A stretch of 64,000 nucleotides of DNA from Jiangella alkaliphila (GCF_900105925.1 NZ_LT629791.1:1674001-1738000), one strand, 5' to 3'; counted from the stretch's first letter, positions 42,649 through 50,552 are shown. The notes: a model not told the origin generated them from the letters alone. Translations and numbers: made by a program.

Positions 42649-42866
42649 GCGCCGGCACCCGGTACAAGCGGCCCCGGCGGCGCCCGATCACCGGCCTCAC
42701 CGTGCTGACGGTGCAGGGCGAGGGCGGCGACCGCCTCACCCACGAGCAGGCGATCGACACGCACCCGGTGACGGGGAAGACGACGCAGCTGGGGCACTGC
42801 TGCTACTGCGGCGGCTGCTGGCCGTGCTCGACCGTCCGCGTCTACGCCGGACCGGAGGCACCATGA
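42645..42866 (+). CDS. Small Cys-rich prophage protein
   Basis: A 73-residue basic protein with HCCYCGGCWPC near the C-terminus, a likely metal-binding knuckle. The GTG overlaps the previous stop and its end overlaps the next ATG, continuing the run of coupled genes. Function unknown. Confidence 0.55.
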   Translation: MSAGTRYKRPRRRPITGLTVLTVQGEGGDRLTHEQAIDTHPVTGKTTQLGHCCYCGGCWPCSTVRVYAGPEAP

Positions 42867-43417
42867 CGACGCCGGTGGAGCAGACGCCGTCGATCGAGGC
42901 CGTCGTCGCGGCAGTCCTGGTGGCGCACCAGCGCAACACCGCGGGCTCGTGCTTGTGCGGCTGGTCCGAGCTCGGCCACTCGCACGCCGGGCACGTGACC
43001 GAGGTCCTGGCGAGCGCGCGCCTGCTCGCCGCGGCGCCGGTGGTGCGCGACGGCTTCACGATCGAGGCGCCGCCGGTCACCCCTGGCGCGCGGCCGAAGG
43101 ACCTCGAGGTCCTGCTGACCCGGGCCGCGCAGGTGGTCCGCCGGCGCGCCGCGAAGGTGTCGTACTGGTACCCAGACGCCCAGATCGACGTGCTCGCCTG
43201 CGTCGTGGTCGAGGGCCGCGACACCGTCGTCGCCAGCGACCTCCACCCTGACCTGGCGTCGTACTGGTCGACGTGGGACCCGGCGACCGCCGTCGCCGTC
43301 GCGGCACTGCTCGAGCACGCCGCCCGGTGCATCCGCCTGGACGGCAAGGTCGGCGACCACCAGCACGCGATCGCGCTGGCCCGCTCGATCATGCGCCGGG
43401 CGGGTGACGCGCCATGA
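42863..43417 (+). CDS. Prophage hypothetical protein
   Basis: A 184-residue protein. The N-terminal third contains SCLCGWSELGHSHAGHV, a possible Cys/His metal site resembling short phage zinc fingers. The rest (VVVEGRDTVVASDLHPDLASYW and following helix) matches no family that I recognise. It is coupled to both neighbours by ATGA overlaps. Confidence 0.6.
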   Translation: MTTPVEQTPSIEAVVAAVLVAHQRNTAGSCLCGWSELGHSHAGHVTEVLASARLLAAAPVVRDGFTIEAPPVTPGARPKDLEVLLTRAAQVVRRRAAKVSYWYPDAQIDVLACVVVEGRDTVVASDLHPDLASYWSTWDPATAVAVAALLEHAARCIRLDGKVGDHQHAIALARSIMRRAGDAP

Positions 43418-43611
43418 CCGAAGAGCAGCTCGCGCGGTGGCGGCAGGCCGAGCTGATCCGCCGCAAGCGGGCCCGACGCGGTGGCCGTCGCCGTGCCGGC
43501 GGGTTCGGCCGCTACCTCGGCATGCAGGTGCTGCCGCCCGCGCTGCCGGCCCGGCCCGCAGCGGCAATCACTCCCCCGGAACAGCCCGATCAGGAAGGCA
43601 CCACACCGTGA
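43414..43611 (+). CDS. Small basic prophage protein
   Basis: A 65-residue protein with an Arg-rich middle (RRKRARRGGRRRAGG) and a Pro-rich tail. It may bind nucleic acid. ATGA-coupled upstream, GTGA-coupled to the ParB-like gene downstream. Confidence 0.5.
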   Translation: MTEEQLARWRQAELIRRKRARRGGRRRAGGFGRYLGMQVLPPALPARPAAAITPPEQPDQEGTTP

Positions 43612-45089
43612 CCAGGACACCGACAACCACCACGCCACCGTGGCAGGCGCGGACCGCGCTGCGCATCAGCGCCGACACCGGGCAGGCCTGGGTCGACCTC
43701 GAACTCATCGCACCGCACGAGGCGAACGTGCGCCGCGAGCTCGGCGACCTCACCGACCTCGTCGCCTCGATCCTCGAGCAGGGCATCATCGAGCCGCTGA
43801 TCGTCGCGCCCCACCCCGACGGTGACCCGGGCTTCGTGGTCGTCGCCGGGCATCGCCGCCTCGCCGCCGCCCAGCAGGCCGTTGAGGCCGAGGTGCCGGT
43901 GATCGTGCGGCCCGACCTCGACACCGAGGCCAAGGTCATCGAGGCGATGCTGACCGAGAACCTGCACCGCGACCAGCTGACCCCGGTGGAGGAGGCCGAC
44001 GGCTACCAGCGGCTCGCCCTGTTCGACTACACGCCGGTCCAGATCGCGAAGAAGGTCGGCCGGTCCGAGACGACGGTGCGGCGCCGACTGCAGCTCGCCG
44101 CGCTGCCCGACGGCGCCCGCGATGCCCTGCACGCCGGCCAGATCACCCTGCACCAAGCCGACGAGATCGCCCAGGTCGTCAAGCCCGACGACGACGAGGC
44201 GGTGAAGCAGCTGACGAAGGCGGTCGGGAAGGGCGACAACGAGCTGAAGCTCGAGCTGGACCGGCTCCGCCGCCGCGCCGAGTTCGAGGGGAGGCTGCAG
44301 GAGCAGATCGACGTGCTCGGCGGCTACGGCGTGGCGACGGTGCTGCGGGTCAGCTCCGGCCAGCGGGCGGAGGGGTGGGAGAGGGGCCGGTTCCTCGGCC
44401 CCGAGATCGACGAGTTCCTCGCCAAGGTCGACGCCGGCGACGAGGAAACGCCTGAGGCGATGATCGTAGAGACCTGGCAGTACAGCACCCCGTACTGGTA
44501 CACGGCGACCCCGACGCCGGCGGAGCCTACGGGTGACGGCACGCCCGCGGTGTCCAGCGACGGCGACGTGCTGCCGGGGCAACGGTCCGTGGACGACGAG
44601 CTCGCTGCGCAGCGCGAGGCGCGCGAGCGTGCCGAGCGCGAGCAGCGCATGGCCGACCTCGAGGCCGCGTCCGAGATCCGCGACGACTGGTTGGAGAAGC
44701 TGCTGACCAAGCGGGTCACGCCGGTCCAGGTCGCGACGATGCTGCGGCAGTGCGTCGCCGACCTCGCTTCGTCGGGGTCGGTCAACGATGAGGATGCAGC
44801 GCTGGCGGGTCTGGACCCTGACGTCGACTGGGGCGACCCGGCGCGGCTGCGCGCGCACGCCGACACGTTGTCCACGCCGGCGCTCGTGCAGCTGCTCTGG
44901 GGCCTGTTCCTGTACCGGCCGTCGCTGATCGGGCCGGGCTCGAACGTGGAGACCCAGGCCGCCTGGTACCTGCCGCGGCTCCAGGAGCTCGGCTACGAGC
45001 TCACCTCGGTCGAGGCCGCCCTGATCGAGCCCATCGTCCCCGACGACCAGACGACCGACGCCGACGCCGGCGAGGACGCCGGCACCTGA
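43608..45089 (+). CDS. ParB/RepB/Spo0J nuclease-domain protein
   Basis: A 493-residue protein. The N-terminal ParB-like domain (about residues 30-125) has IAPHEANVRRELGDLTDLVASI, VVAGHRRLAAAQ (the CTP/nuclease-type GxRR loop) and MLTENLHRDQLTPVEEADGYQRL. It is followed by a KorB-type helix-turn-helix (PVQIAKKVGRSETTVRRRLQLA). The middle is a charged coiled-coil-like stretch and the C-terminal third is unrecognised. In phages such proteins act in partition or as regulators and nucleases. No ParA gene is nearby. A long hairpin element follows directly. Confidence 0.85.
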   Translation: MTRTPTTTTPPWQARTALRISADTGQAWVDLELIAPHEANVRRELGDLTDLVASILEQGIIEPLIVAPHPDGDPGFVVVAGHRRLAAAQQAVEAEVPVIVRPDLDTEAKVIEAMLTENLHRDQLTPVEEADGYQRLALFDYTPVQIAKKVGRSETTVRRRLQLAALPDGARDALHAGQITLHQADEIAQVVKPDDDEAVKQLTKAVGKGDNELKLELDRLRRRAEFEGRLQEQIDVLGGYGVATVLRVSSGQRAEGWERGRFLGPEIDEFLAKVDAGDEETPEAMIVETWQYSTPYWYTATPTPAEPTGDGTPAVSSDGDVLPGQRSVDDELAAQREARERAEREQRMADLEAASEIRDDWLEKLLTKRVTPVQVATMLRQCVADLASSGSVNDEDAALAGLDPDVDWGDPARLRAHADTLSTPALVQLLWGLFLYRPSLIGPGSNVETQAAWYLPRLQELGYELTSVEAALIEPIVPDDQTTDADAGEDAGT

Positions 45090-45092
45090 GCC

Positions 45093-45172
45093 GGTGGGGC
45101 GCGGCTGCGGGACGACTCCGTCGCATGGTGACGGCCGCCTGTCGTTTCTCGGGGAAGCTGCCGCGCCCCACC
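45093..45172 (+). ncRNA. 80-nt hairpin-closed element after the ParB-like gene
   Basis: GGTGGGGCGCGGC (45093-45105) pairs perfectly with GCCGCGCCCCACC (45160-45172) over 13 bp. The 54-nt interior holds a second perfect hairpin CCGTC-GCATGGT-GACGG (45118-45134). It fills the gap between two early genes and ends 23 bp before the next ATG. It could be a small RNA, a processing or terminator structure, or a DNA site such as a ParB target. No ORF explains it. Confidence 0.5.
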
Positions 45173-45195
45173 ACCCCACCGGGAGGTGACCGACC

Positions 45196-45549
45196 ATGAG
45201 CTCGACGATCCGCCGCGCTGACGGCACGAAGCCGTGCGACTCGTGCGGCGAGCTGGTGCTGTGGGCGGTCACTGCGGCATCGGGTAAGGCGATCCCGCTG
45301 AACCCGTCGCCGGTCGACCCGGCCACCCACGGGCGCGCTTTCGTTCTGATCGGTGGCGTCGCGTTCGGCTTCGTCGCCGCGGTCGCCCGCGTCGCGGCCA
45401 TGTTCGACGAGCCGGAGGCCGCCGCCGCGATCCGCATCACCCAGGGCGACTACAGCGGCGCCCACCATGACGCCCACTTCGCCACCTGCCCCAAGGCCGC
45501 CCAGCACCGGCGGCGCCGCCCGACGGACCCCGCGAGGACGAGCCGATGA
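45196..45549 (+). CDS. Prophage zinc-finger protein
   Basis: A 117-residue protein with an N-terminal CDSCGELVLWAVT zinc ribbon half and a C-terminal HHDAHFATCPKA, which together can bind one zinc ion. This pattern is common in small actinophage early proteins. GGGAGG before the ATG (45196) supports the start, and the end overlaps the next gene. Confidence 0.65.
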   Translation: MSSTIRRADGTKPCDSCGELVLWAVTAASGKAIPLNPSPVDPATHGRAFVLIGGVAFGFVAAVARVAAMFDEPEAAAAIRITQGDYSGAHHDAHFATCPKAAQHRRRRPTDPARTSR

Positions 45550-46121
45550 AGATGACGTTCCGCCCGCTGGTCTGGACCGACCCGGTCACGCACGCTGATG
45601 CCCGCCGGTCCCGGGCCACCTTCAAGGCGTCGTGGCAGAGCACGCTCACCCTGCTCGACCGCGAGCTGTGGGAGCTGGGCGCCGAGGCGCTGATCGTCGA
45701 GGCCGATTTCACCGAGCGGGACATCCGCCTGGACGGCCTGCCGAAGGGCAACGCCCGCCAGCCGGTGTTCCCCGGTGTCCGGCTGTCGTTCGATAGCCGG
45801 CACGGGCCGCTGCAGTACGCCACCGACTCGTGCGCGTTCTGGCAGCACAACGTCCGGTCCATCGCCCTCGGCCTCGAGTCGCTGCGCGCCGTCGACCGGT
45901 ACGGCATCACGCGCCGGAGCCAGCAATACACCGGCTTCCGCGCCATCACCGGCGGCAACGGCGTGTCCACGGTGGCCGAGGCGAAGGCCGTCATCGACCA
46001 GTACGGCGGCACGGTGCGCGCCGCGATGCGCGCGACCCACCCGGACACCGGCGGCGACGCAGACGCGTTCAGGCGCGTCGCCGCGGCCGCCAAGGTCCTC
46101 CGCGAGAACGGAGATCGCTGA
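45546..46121 (+). CDS. Prophage J-domain-like protein
   Basis: A 191-residue protein whose C-terminal 60 residues carry AMRATHPDTGGDADAFRRVAAAA, the HPD motif and following helix of a DnaJ (J) domain. The N-terminal part is unrecognised. Such phage J-proteins may recruit host DnaK for replication or assembly. It overlaps the upstream and downstream genes (ATGA, TGATG). Confidence 0.72.
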   Translation: MKMTFRPLVWTDPVTHADARRSRATFKASWQSTLTLLDRELWELGAEALIVEADFTERDIRLDGLPKGNARQPVFPGVRLSFDSRHGPLQYATDSCAFWQHNVRSIALGLESLRAVDRYGITRRSQQYTGFRAITGGNGVSTVAEAKAVIDQYGGTVRAAMRATHPDTGGDADAFRRVAAAAKVLRENGDR

Positions 46122-46522
46122 TGGCCGGGACCACGTACTGGCGGGCACCGGAGGTCGAGGAGATCGCCGAGCTGCTGATCCCCGAGCACCACCAGGACCT
46201 CACCGACATGCGGATCCACTATCTGTTCCGCGCGCCGGCGGCGAGACGGTCCGGGAAGGTCAAGTACTGGGAGCTGCTGAACGAGAAGCAGCGTGTCGCA
46301 CTGGTGGATCACGAGCTGTGCCACTTCGAGGTCATCGAGGACGACGAGGTCGACGGTGGCCGCCGCCTGGCAACGCGCGGCCACGACCTTGAGGAGTTCA
46401 CCGCCGTGGTCGAGCGGCACGGCCTGTGGCGCCCGGAGGTCGAGGCCTTCGCCGGCGCCGCGATCGGCGCGCAGCTGGAGCTGTCCCTGACCGACGTGCG
46501 GGACGGCAGCGATGCGGGCTGA
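46121..46522 (+). CDS. Putative prophage metallopeptidase-like protein
   Basis: A 133-residue protein with an HExxH-type motif, DHELCHFEV, followed by a second His region (ATRGHDLEEF). It resembles the short putative metallopeptidase domain encoded in many phage early regions. The zinc site looks intact, but the substrate is unknown. The ATG at 46121 overlaps the previous stop. Confidence 0.68.
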   Translation: MAGTTYWRAPEVEEIAELLIPEHHQDLTDMRIHYLFRAPAARRSGKVKYWELLNEKQRVALVDHELCHFEVIEDDEVDGGRRLATRGHDLEEFTAVVERHGLWRPEVEAFAGAAIGAQLELSLTDVRDGSDAG

Positions 46523-47144
46523 GGGGTCCGCGGTCGGCGGCGGCGTGTACGGCGACGCCGGCCCAGATCTGCCGCGCGAGTCCGCGGGCCGCGACCCGCG
46601 CACGGAGCGGCCGCGGTTCCAGTGGCCGAAGCCGAACCCGGACGGGCCACCGCCGGGCGCGCCCCTCCGCGCCAGGGAACTCTTCACTCGCCGCCACATC
46701 ACCTTCGTGGAAGCTGTCGATGCCGGCATCCCCGTCGACGACGAGGCGCGCGCCTTGGCGAACGACCTCGCGCCATCGGCCGATGTGGTCGCCGCGACGC
46801 CGCGTGCGAACCCGGCGTCGTCCGCCGCTGAGCGGCTGCGCAAGCTCGGCGGCACGCCCCGCATCGTGCGGGCGTGGGCCCGCGCGAACGGCATCCCGGT
46901 CACCAGCCGCGGCACCATCGCCTACCACGTCGTCGACGCCTGGGCGGCCTCCCGCGAGGGGGCCGTCGCGCGGCCGCGGATCCGCGTCAGGAGCCGCCCT
47001 GACGGCTTCTGGCGCTGGGCATGCCTCACCGGCGACTGCACCGAGTACGGCTTCAAGACGACGTGGGAGGCCGCGCTGCAGGTCGGCCTGGACCATCTGG
47101 CCGAGGACCACGCCCAGGCCGCGGTGGAGGTGCCGGACGGGTGA
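46512..47144 (+). CDS. Prophage protein with an Lsr2-type DNA-binding domain
   Basis: A 210-residue protein. Residues of about 115-145 read IVRAWARANGIPVTSRGTIAYHVVDAW, the same pattern as the C-terminal domain of host Lsr2 (IREWARDQGLKVSDRGRIPSD). The RGR loop is changed to RGT, and the Lsr2 dimerisation domain is lacking. The N-terminal half has RARELFTRRHITFVEAVDAGI, unrecognised. It could compete with host Lsr2 on AT-rich DNA or regulate phage genes. It overlaps the metallopeptidase-like gene by 11 bp. Confidence 0.7.
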   Translation: MRAEGSAVGGGVYGDAGPDLPRESAGRDPRTERPRFQWPKPNPDGPPPGAPLRARELFTRRHITFVEAVDAGIPVDDEARALANDLAPSADVVAATPRANPASSAAERLRKLGGTPRIVRAWARANGIPVTSRGTIAYHVVDAWAASREGAVARPRIRVRSRPDGFWRWACLTGDCTEYGFKTTWEAALQVGLDHLAEDHAQAAVEVPDG

Positions 47145-47149
47145 GACCC

Positions 47150-48340
47150 ATGACGCCGCCGACCGCTGCCTGCCGGGGCCCGCCCACGGCCTACATGATC
47201 CACGGGGGTCTGACGTTGCCGTTCTTCCAGGTCGACGACCGTCTTCACGTCAACCGCAAGGCCATGCGGTTGGCGGAGCTGGCGTTGTCGAACGACCCGA
47301 TGGGCTTCGCTGCCCTGGGCGTGTGGACCTTGGCCGGGTCCAAGTGCCAGGACAGCGGAACGGACGGCGTGGTCACCCGCGCCGGCCTGCTCCAGATCGT
47401 GCTGAACCCACCTCTCGCCGACGCGCTCGCCCACCTGCTGGTGGACGCTGGGCTGTGGCACCCCGCTGGGCATGACTGCTCGCGGTGCCCCGCTGTCGAC
47501 GCTGGGACGTGGCTGTTCCACGACTGGTTCGCCCTCGGGTACGACCCCGCGGCGACGGTCCGGATCACCCGTGCGCAGCGGAAGGAGCTGCAGAGCCCCC
47601 GGATCCGCAACGCGGTGTGGGCGCGCGACTGCCTCGACCCGGCCGAGCCGAACATCGGCGCGTGCCGGTACTGCGGCCGCCGCCTGAACCGCAACGACCG
47701 CAAGGGCGACACCCAGCCGACGATCGACCACGTCGACCCGACGCTGGCGCTCGGCCCTCGCAACCTGGTGCTGTGCTGCAAGCCGTGCAACCAGCGCAAG
47801 GGCCGCCGCACGCCGGAGCAGGCCGAAATGGACCTGAGACCGGCCCCACGCGCCCTGGTGGACGACACGCCGGTCGTGGCCGCCGCTGAACCCTCTCAGG
47901 GGCGTTCGCCGGCCACGACCGACGCTGTGCCGCCCACCGGCGCCGGATCCAACAGATATCCGCCGGATATCCAGCACTCCGGCGCTGTCCTCGTGCACGC
48001 GTACGGGGCCGCGGGCGTGCCCGCGGGCTGGTCAGGGTCAGGGCGGGGTAAGCCCGTAGAACAGGGCCAGCCGCCGCCTGCCGCCCGCCGGCGCCGCCGC
48101 CGTGGCCGCGGTGGCCGTGCGGACCCGGACAGCGATGAAGGACCACAGCGGCCCGCACAGCCCCGCTGGGATGCCGGGCCCGCACCGGAGGTCCCCACAC
48201 CAGGCAGGTTCGGCTCCCCATGGCATGGCTGGACCGGGCCAGCCTCCACCGTCGACGACGAGGCCACCTGCACAGAGCACGGCCTCCCCGACCCATGCCG
48301 CAAGTGCACACCACTCACCGAAGGAGCCAACGATGGATGA
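47150..48340 (+). CDS. Replication initiator-like protein fused to an HNH nuclease domain
   Basis: A 396-residue protein. Residues of about 25-135 (LPFFQVDDRLHVNRKAMRLA, ALGVWTLAGSKC, LLVDAGLWH, GTWLFHDWFALGYDP) match the winged-helix replisome-organiser proteins of actinophages. Residues of about 150-225 form an HNH domain with two Cys pairs (CRYCGRRL; CCKPCNQRKGR) and the TIDHVDP catalytic His region. The C-terminal 170 residues are Arg/Pro-rich and end in a Cys/His cluster (CTEHGLPDPCRKC). The initiator normally lacks HNH. Confidence 0.72.
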   Translation: MTPPTAACRGPPTAYMIHGGLTLPFFQVDDRLHVNRKAMRLAELALSNDPMGFAALGVWTLAGSKCQDSGTDGVVTRAGLLQIVLNPPLADALAHLLVDAGLWHPAGHDCSRCPAVDAGTWLFHDWFALGYDPAATVRITRAQRKELQSPRIRNAVWARDCLDPAEPNIGACRYCGRRLNRNDRKGDTQPTIDHVDPTLALGPRNLVLCCKPCNQRKGRRTPEQAEMDLRPAPRALVDDTPVVAAAEPSQGRSPATTDAVPPTGAGSNRYPPDIQHSGAVLVHAYGAAGVPAGWSGSGRGKPVEQGQPPPAARRRRRRGRGGRADPDSDEGPQRPAQPRWDAGPAPEVPTPGRFGSPWHGWTGPASTVDDEATCTEHGLPDPCRKCTPLTEGANDG

Positions 48341-48542
48341 CGCCGAGATCCGCACCGACAACGACTTCGCGATCGCCTACAACGCCGGCCACGGGCTGGT
48401 GCCGCTGCTACCGGTCCAGGTCACGACCAAGCAGCAGGCGTACCGGGTCGCGGCCTACATCAAGATCATGGGTGACCTGCTGCCCGACGAGCCGGTCGCG
48501 TCGACCTACGACGAGGTCGAGCGCGCGATCAGCAACACCTGA
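48333..48542 (+). CDS. Prophage hypothetical protein
   Basis: A 69-residue acidic protein (MDDAEIRTDNDFAIAYNAGH) with AAG GAG correctly placed before the ATG. It is coupled to the next gene (TGATG overlap). No recognisable domain. Confidence 0.55.
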   Translation: MDDAEIRTDNDFAIAYNAGHGLVPLLPVQVTTKQQAYRVAAYIKIMGDLLPDEPVASTYDEVERAISNT

Positions 48543-48802
48543 TGGCGGGCACGGAGCTCAGCGAGTACGCCCGTCGACGGGCAGAGGAGAACCACGCGCT
48601 GCGCAAGCTCACCGATGTCCTGGAGCGGACGCGGAAGGCGCTGAGGGGTCTGCCGCGGTCGTGCCCGGTGCATGGCCGGGAGTTCGCCGCCGCCGGGCTG
48701 GAGCCGTGGGGTGAGCCGCGCTGCGAACAGTGCAAGGTGCCGGCCCAGCTGACTCGAATTCTCGGACACCTCGACCACGCCATGGAGGACGCACGATCAT
48801 GA
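48542..48802 (+). CDS. Prophage hypothetical protein with a Cys pair
   Basis: An 86-residue protein that starts with a charged helix (YARRRAEENHALRKLTDVLE) and contains CPVHGREF and CEQCKV, a likely zinc ribbon. ATGA-coupled to the next gene. Function unknown. Confidence 0.55.
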   Translation: MAGTELSEYARRRAEENHALRKLTDVLERTRKALRGLPRSCPVHGREFAAAGLEPWGEPRCEQCKVPAQLTRILGHLDHAMEDARS

Positions 48803-49257
48803 GCACTGACGAGTTCGACCTGGGCACCGTGTTCCACGAGGTGTGGGCCGCGGCTGCCGATCCCGATCCGGGCGTGGTCGCTGCTGCGCTCCTGGCTCGC
48901 ATCCCGAAACGCCATTACGCTGACGCGCTCGCCCAGGCCCTACGCGGTTACACACGGGTGCAGATCGGCGCCCAGCGCCGCCCGGGCCACGGCGGCCCGG
49001 TGTCTCGGAAGGTGTCCGGGATCCGTGAGCAGTACGCGATGGGGTTCCCGCTGTCGGGCGGGTGGGAGACGCCGGACGGGTGGAAGCGGTTGCGCGACTG
49101 CACGCGCGACGATCTGTTGTTCGCTGCGTCCCGTAGGCGGTCGATGGCGGCCGCCAACGTCGCCGTCGCAGAGCGGCTGGAGCAGCTCGCTGCCCTCGTA
49201 CCTGCCGATGGTGTGGTCGCCAGCATCGATCCGGAGGTGCTCGACGCCGCGGCATGA
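48799..49257 (+). CDS. Prophage hypothetical protein
   Basis: A 152-residue protein, helical by composition, with ARIPKRHYADALAQALRGYTR and GWKRLRDCTRDDLLFAASRRR. Similar short proteins are common in actinophage early regions without known role. ATGA-coupled upstream. The non-coding double-hairpin region follows. Confidence 0.55.
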   Translation: MSTDEFDLGTVFHEVWAAAADPDPGVVAAALLARIPKRHYADALAQALRGYTRVQIGAQRRPGHGGPVSRKVSGIREQYAMGFPLSGGWETPDGWKRLRDCTRDDLLFAASRRRSMAAANVAVAERLEQLAALVPADGVVASIDPEVLDAAA

Positions 49258-49331
49258 CCCATGACGACCGGGCGTCGGCCATCTGGGCGTCGCAACCCAA
49301 TGAACGTGCGCCGGCGCCCGGTCCAAGGACT

Positions 49332-49389
49332 CCCCTCGCACCAGCCAGATCGTCGATGCAGCCCAACTTGCAATCGCTGGTGCGAGGGG
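49332..49389 (+). ncRNA. Twin hairpin A (30-nt loop with CCCAACTT)
   Basis: CCCCTCGCACCAGC (49332-49345) pairs perfectly with GCTGGTGCGAGGGG (49376-49389). The loop is exactly 30 nt and contains a small palindrome ATCGTCGAT (49349-49357), then CCCAACTT at loop positions 17-24 (49362-49369). Hairpin B, 68 bp further on, has the same layout with unrelated stem sequence. Confidence 0.6.
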
Positions 49390-49457
49390 GACCACAGGCA
49401 CGGCAGCGGCCACGGCCAGAGCGAAGCCCAGGACAGACACGCTGCTGCCGCTCAACC

Positions 49458-49515
49458 GCTCCCCCGCCGGCCAACGGGATCCCGATACCCAACTTCTCCG
49501 CGCCGGCGGGGGAGC
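49458..49515 (+). ncRNA. Twin hairpin B (30-nt loop with CCCAACTT)
   Basis: GCTCCCCCGCCGGC (49458-49471) pairs perfectly with GCCGGCGGGGGAGC (49502-49515). The loop is exactly 30 nt, with a palindrome CGGGATCCCG (49475-49484) and CCCAACTT at loop positions 17-24 (49488-49495), as in hairpin A. It ends 21 bp before the start of the IS110-domain-like gene. Confidence 0.6.
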
Positions 49516-49536
49516 ACGAACGATCTGGAGACGAGC

Positions 49537-50253
49537 ATGGTTGATCTGGCGGATCGGACGCTGCAGTTGCTGGCGGACGTCCTCGACGATCTGGAACGGA
49601 CCCGGGTGGCCAACGAGGCGCGGTTACGGCAGCTCACCCGCACCGACGCCGACAGCGACGGTTTGGAGCGGGGGTTCGGTCTGGACCTCGCCCACCCGGA
49701 CGTGCAGCGACTCGCCGGGATCGTCGACGCGATCGCCCAGCTGGAGCACCAGGCCACTCTGAACGTGCAGCGTCAGCTGCGGACGCATCCGCTGGGGTCG
49801 TGGGCTGCGGCCCAGAGGGGTGTCGGTGAGAAGCAGGCCGCGCGGCTCCTGGCCGCGGTGGGTGACCCGTACTGGAACGATCTGCATGACCGCCCCCGGA
49901 CCGTAGGTGAGCTGTGGCAGTACTGCGGTCACGGTGACCCGGCCAGGAGCAGGAAGCGCCGCGGCTCACCGATCGAGCACTCGCCGGAGGCGAAGACGCG
50001 TGTGCACCTGGTGGCATTGTCGATGCTCAAGGCCGGCAATCGTGCCGCCTACGACGACCGCCGCGCCGTCACGTTCGACCGGACCCACCGTGAACCGTGT
50101 GTCCGGTGTGGCCCGTCGGGGAAGCCGGCGCCGGCGGGTTCGGAGTGGAGCCTGGGCCACAGGCATGCCGACGCACTCAGGGTGCTGGGCAAGCAGGGCC
50201 TGCTGCTGCCGTTGTGGCTGGCGGCCAGGGAGATCCACGACGTGGGGCCCTGA
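49537..50253 (+). CDS. Helix-hairpin-helix protein resembling the C-terminal domain of IS110 transposases
   Basis: A 238-residue protein. From about residue 85 it reads LGSWAAAQRGVGEKQAARLLAAVGD, then RTVGELWQYCGHG and RKRRGSPIEHSPEAKTRVHLVALSMLKAGN. This follows the order of the Tnp_20 (IS110/IS116/IS902) domain: GVG helix-hairpin-helix, Y-x-G strand, and a basic Gly/Ser turn before a long helix. The IS110 RuvC-like DEDD domain is absent; the N-terminus is a coiled helix instead. A Cys pair (CVRCG) follows. The ATG at 49537 is used, and an open frame continues upstream through the hairpins. Confidence 0.55.
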   Translation: MVDLADRTLQLLADVLDDLERTRVANEARLRQLTRTDADSDGLERGFGLDLAHPDVQRLAGIVDAIAQLEHQATLNVQRQLRTHPLGSWAAAQRGVGEKQAARLLAAVGDPYWNDLHDRPRTVGELWQYCGHGDPARSRKRRGSPIEHSPEAKTRVHLVALSMLKAGNRAAYDDRRAVTFDRTHREPCVRCGPSGKPAPAGSEWSLGHRHADALRVLGKQGLLLPLWLAAREIHDVGP

Positions 50254-50552
50254 TGCCGGGCGCGTGGGGTTCTGGTGGCACCTGGGCGTGGCGGAAGATC
50301 CGCGCGAAGGTGCTCGAGCGTGACGGCTGGGTGTGCCAGCTGTGCGGGGGGCTGATCGACCGCACGCTGCCGTGGGATCCGCTGAGGCCGGATCCTGGCT
50401 ACGGGTCGGTGCACCACACGCGTGGCAAGGAGTTCGGTGACGATCCGGCCCAGCTGGTGGCCGCGCACCTGGGGTGTAACAAGGACGTGGGCAAGCCGAA
50501 TGACGGGGGTGGGGATCCGGACCCGCGCCCGTGGCGAACGGCCCCGGGGTAA
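50253..50552 (+). CDS. HNH endonuclease
   Basis: A 99-residue HNH protein: AWRKIRAKVLERDGWVCQLCGGLID, YGSVHHTRGK and LVAAHLGCNKDVGK give the Cys pair, HH and N/C elements of the fold. Single-domain HNH proteins of this size, close to terminase genes, take part in phage DNA packaging. The ATG overlaps the previous stop. Four CCCGGGG runs lie at its end and just downstream (50543-50596). Confidence 0.82.
   Translation: MPGAWGSGGTWAWRKIRAKVLERDGWVCQLCGGLIDRTLPWDPLRPDPGYGSVHHTRGKEFGDDPAQLVAAHLGCNKDVGKPNDGGGDPDPRPWRTAPG

Noticed and set aside
49254-49544. 96-residue open frame across the twin hairpins, ATGA-coupled to the previous gene
   Set aside because: Composition is Pro/Arg/Ser-rich with no domain. 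The sequence is better explained by the two perfect stems, and a coding role would not keep equal 30-nt loops. It cannot be fully excluded.
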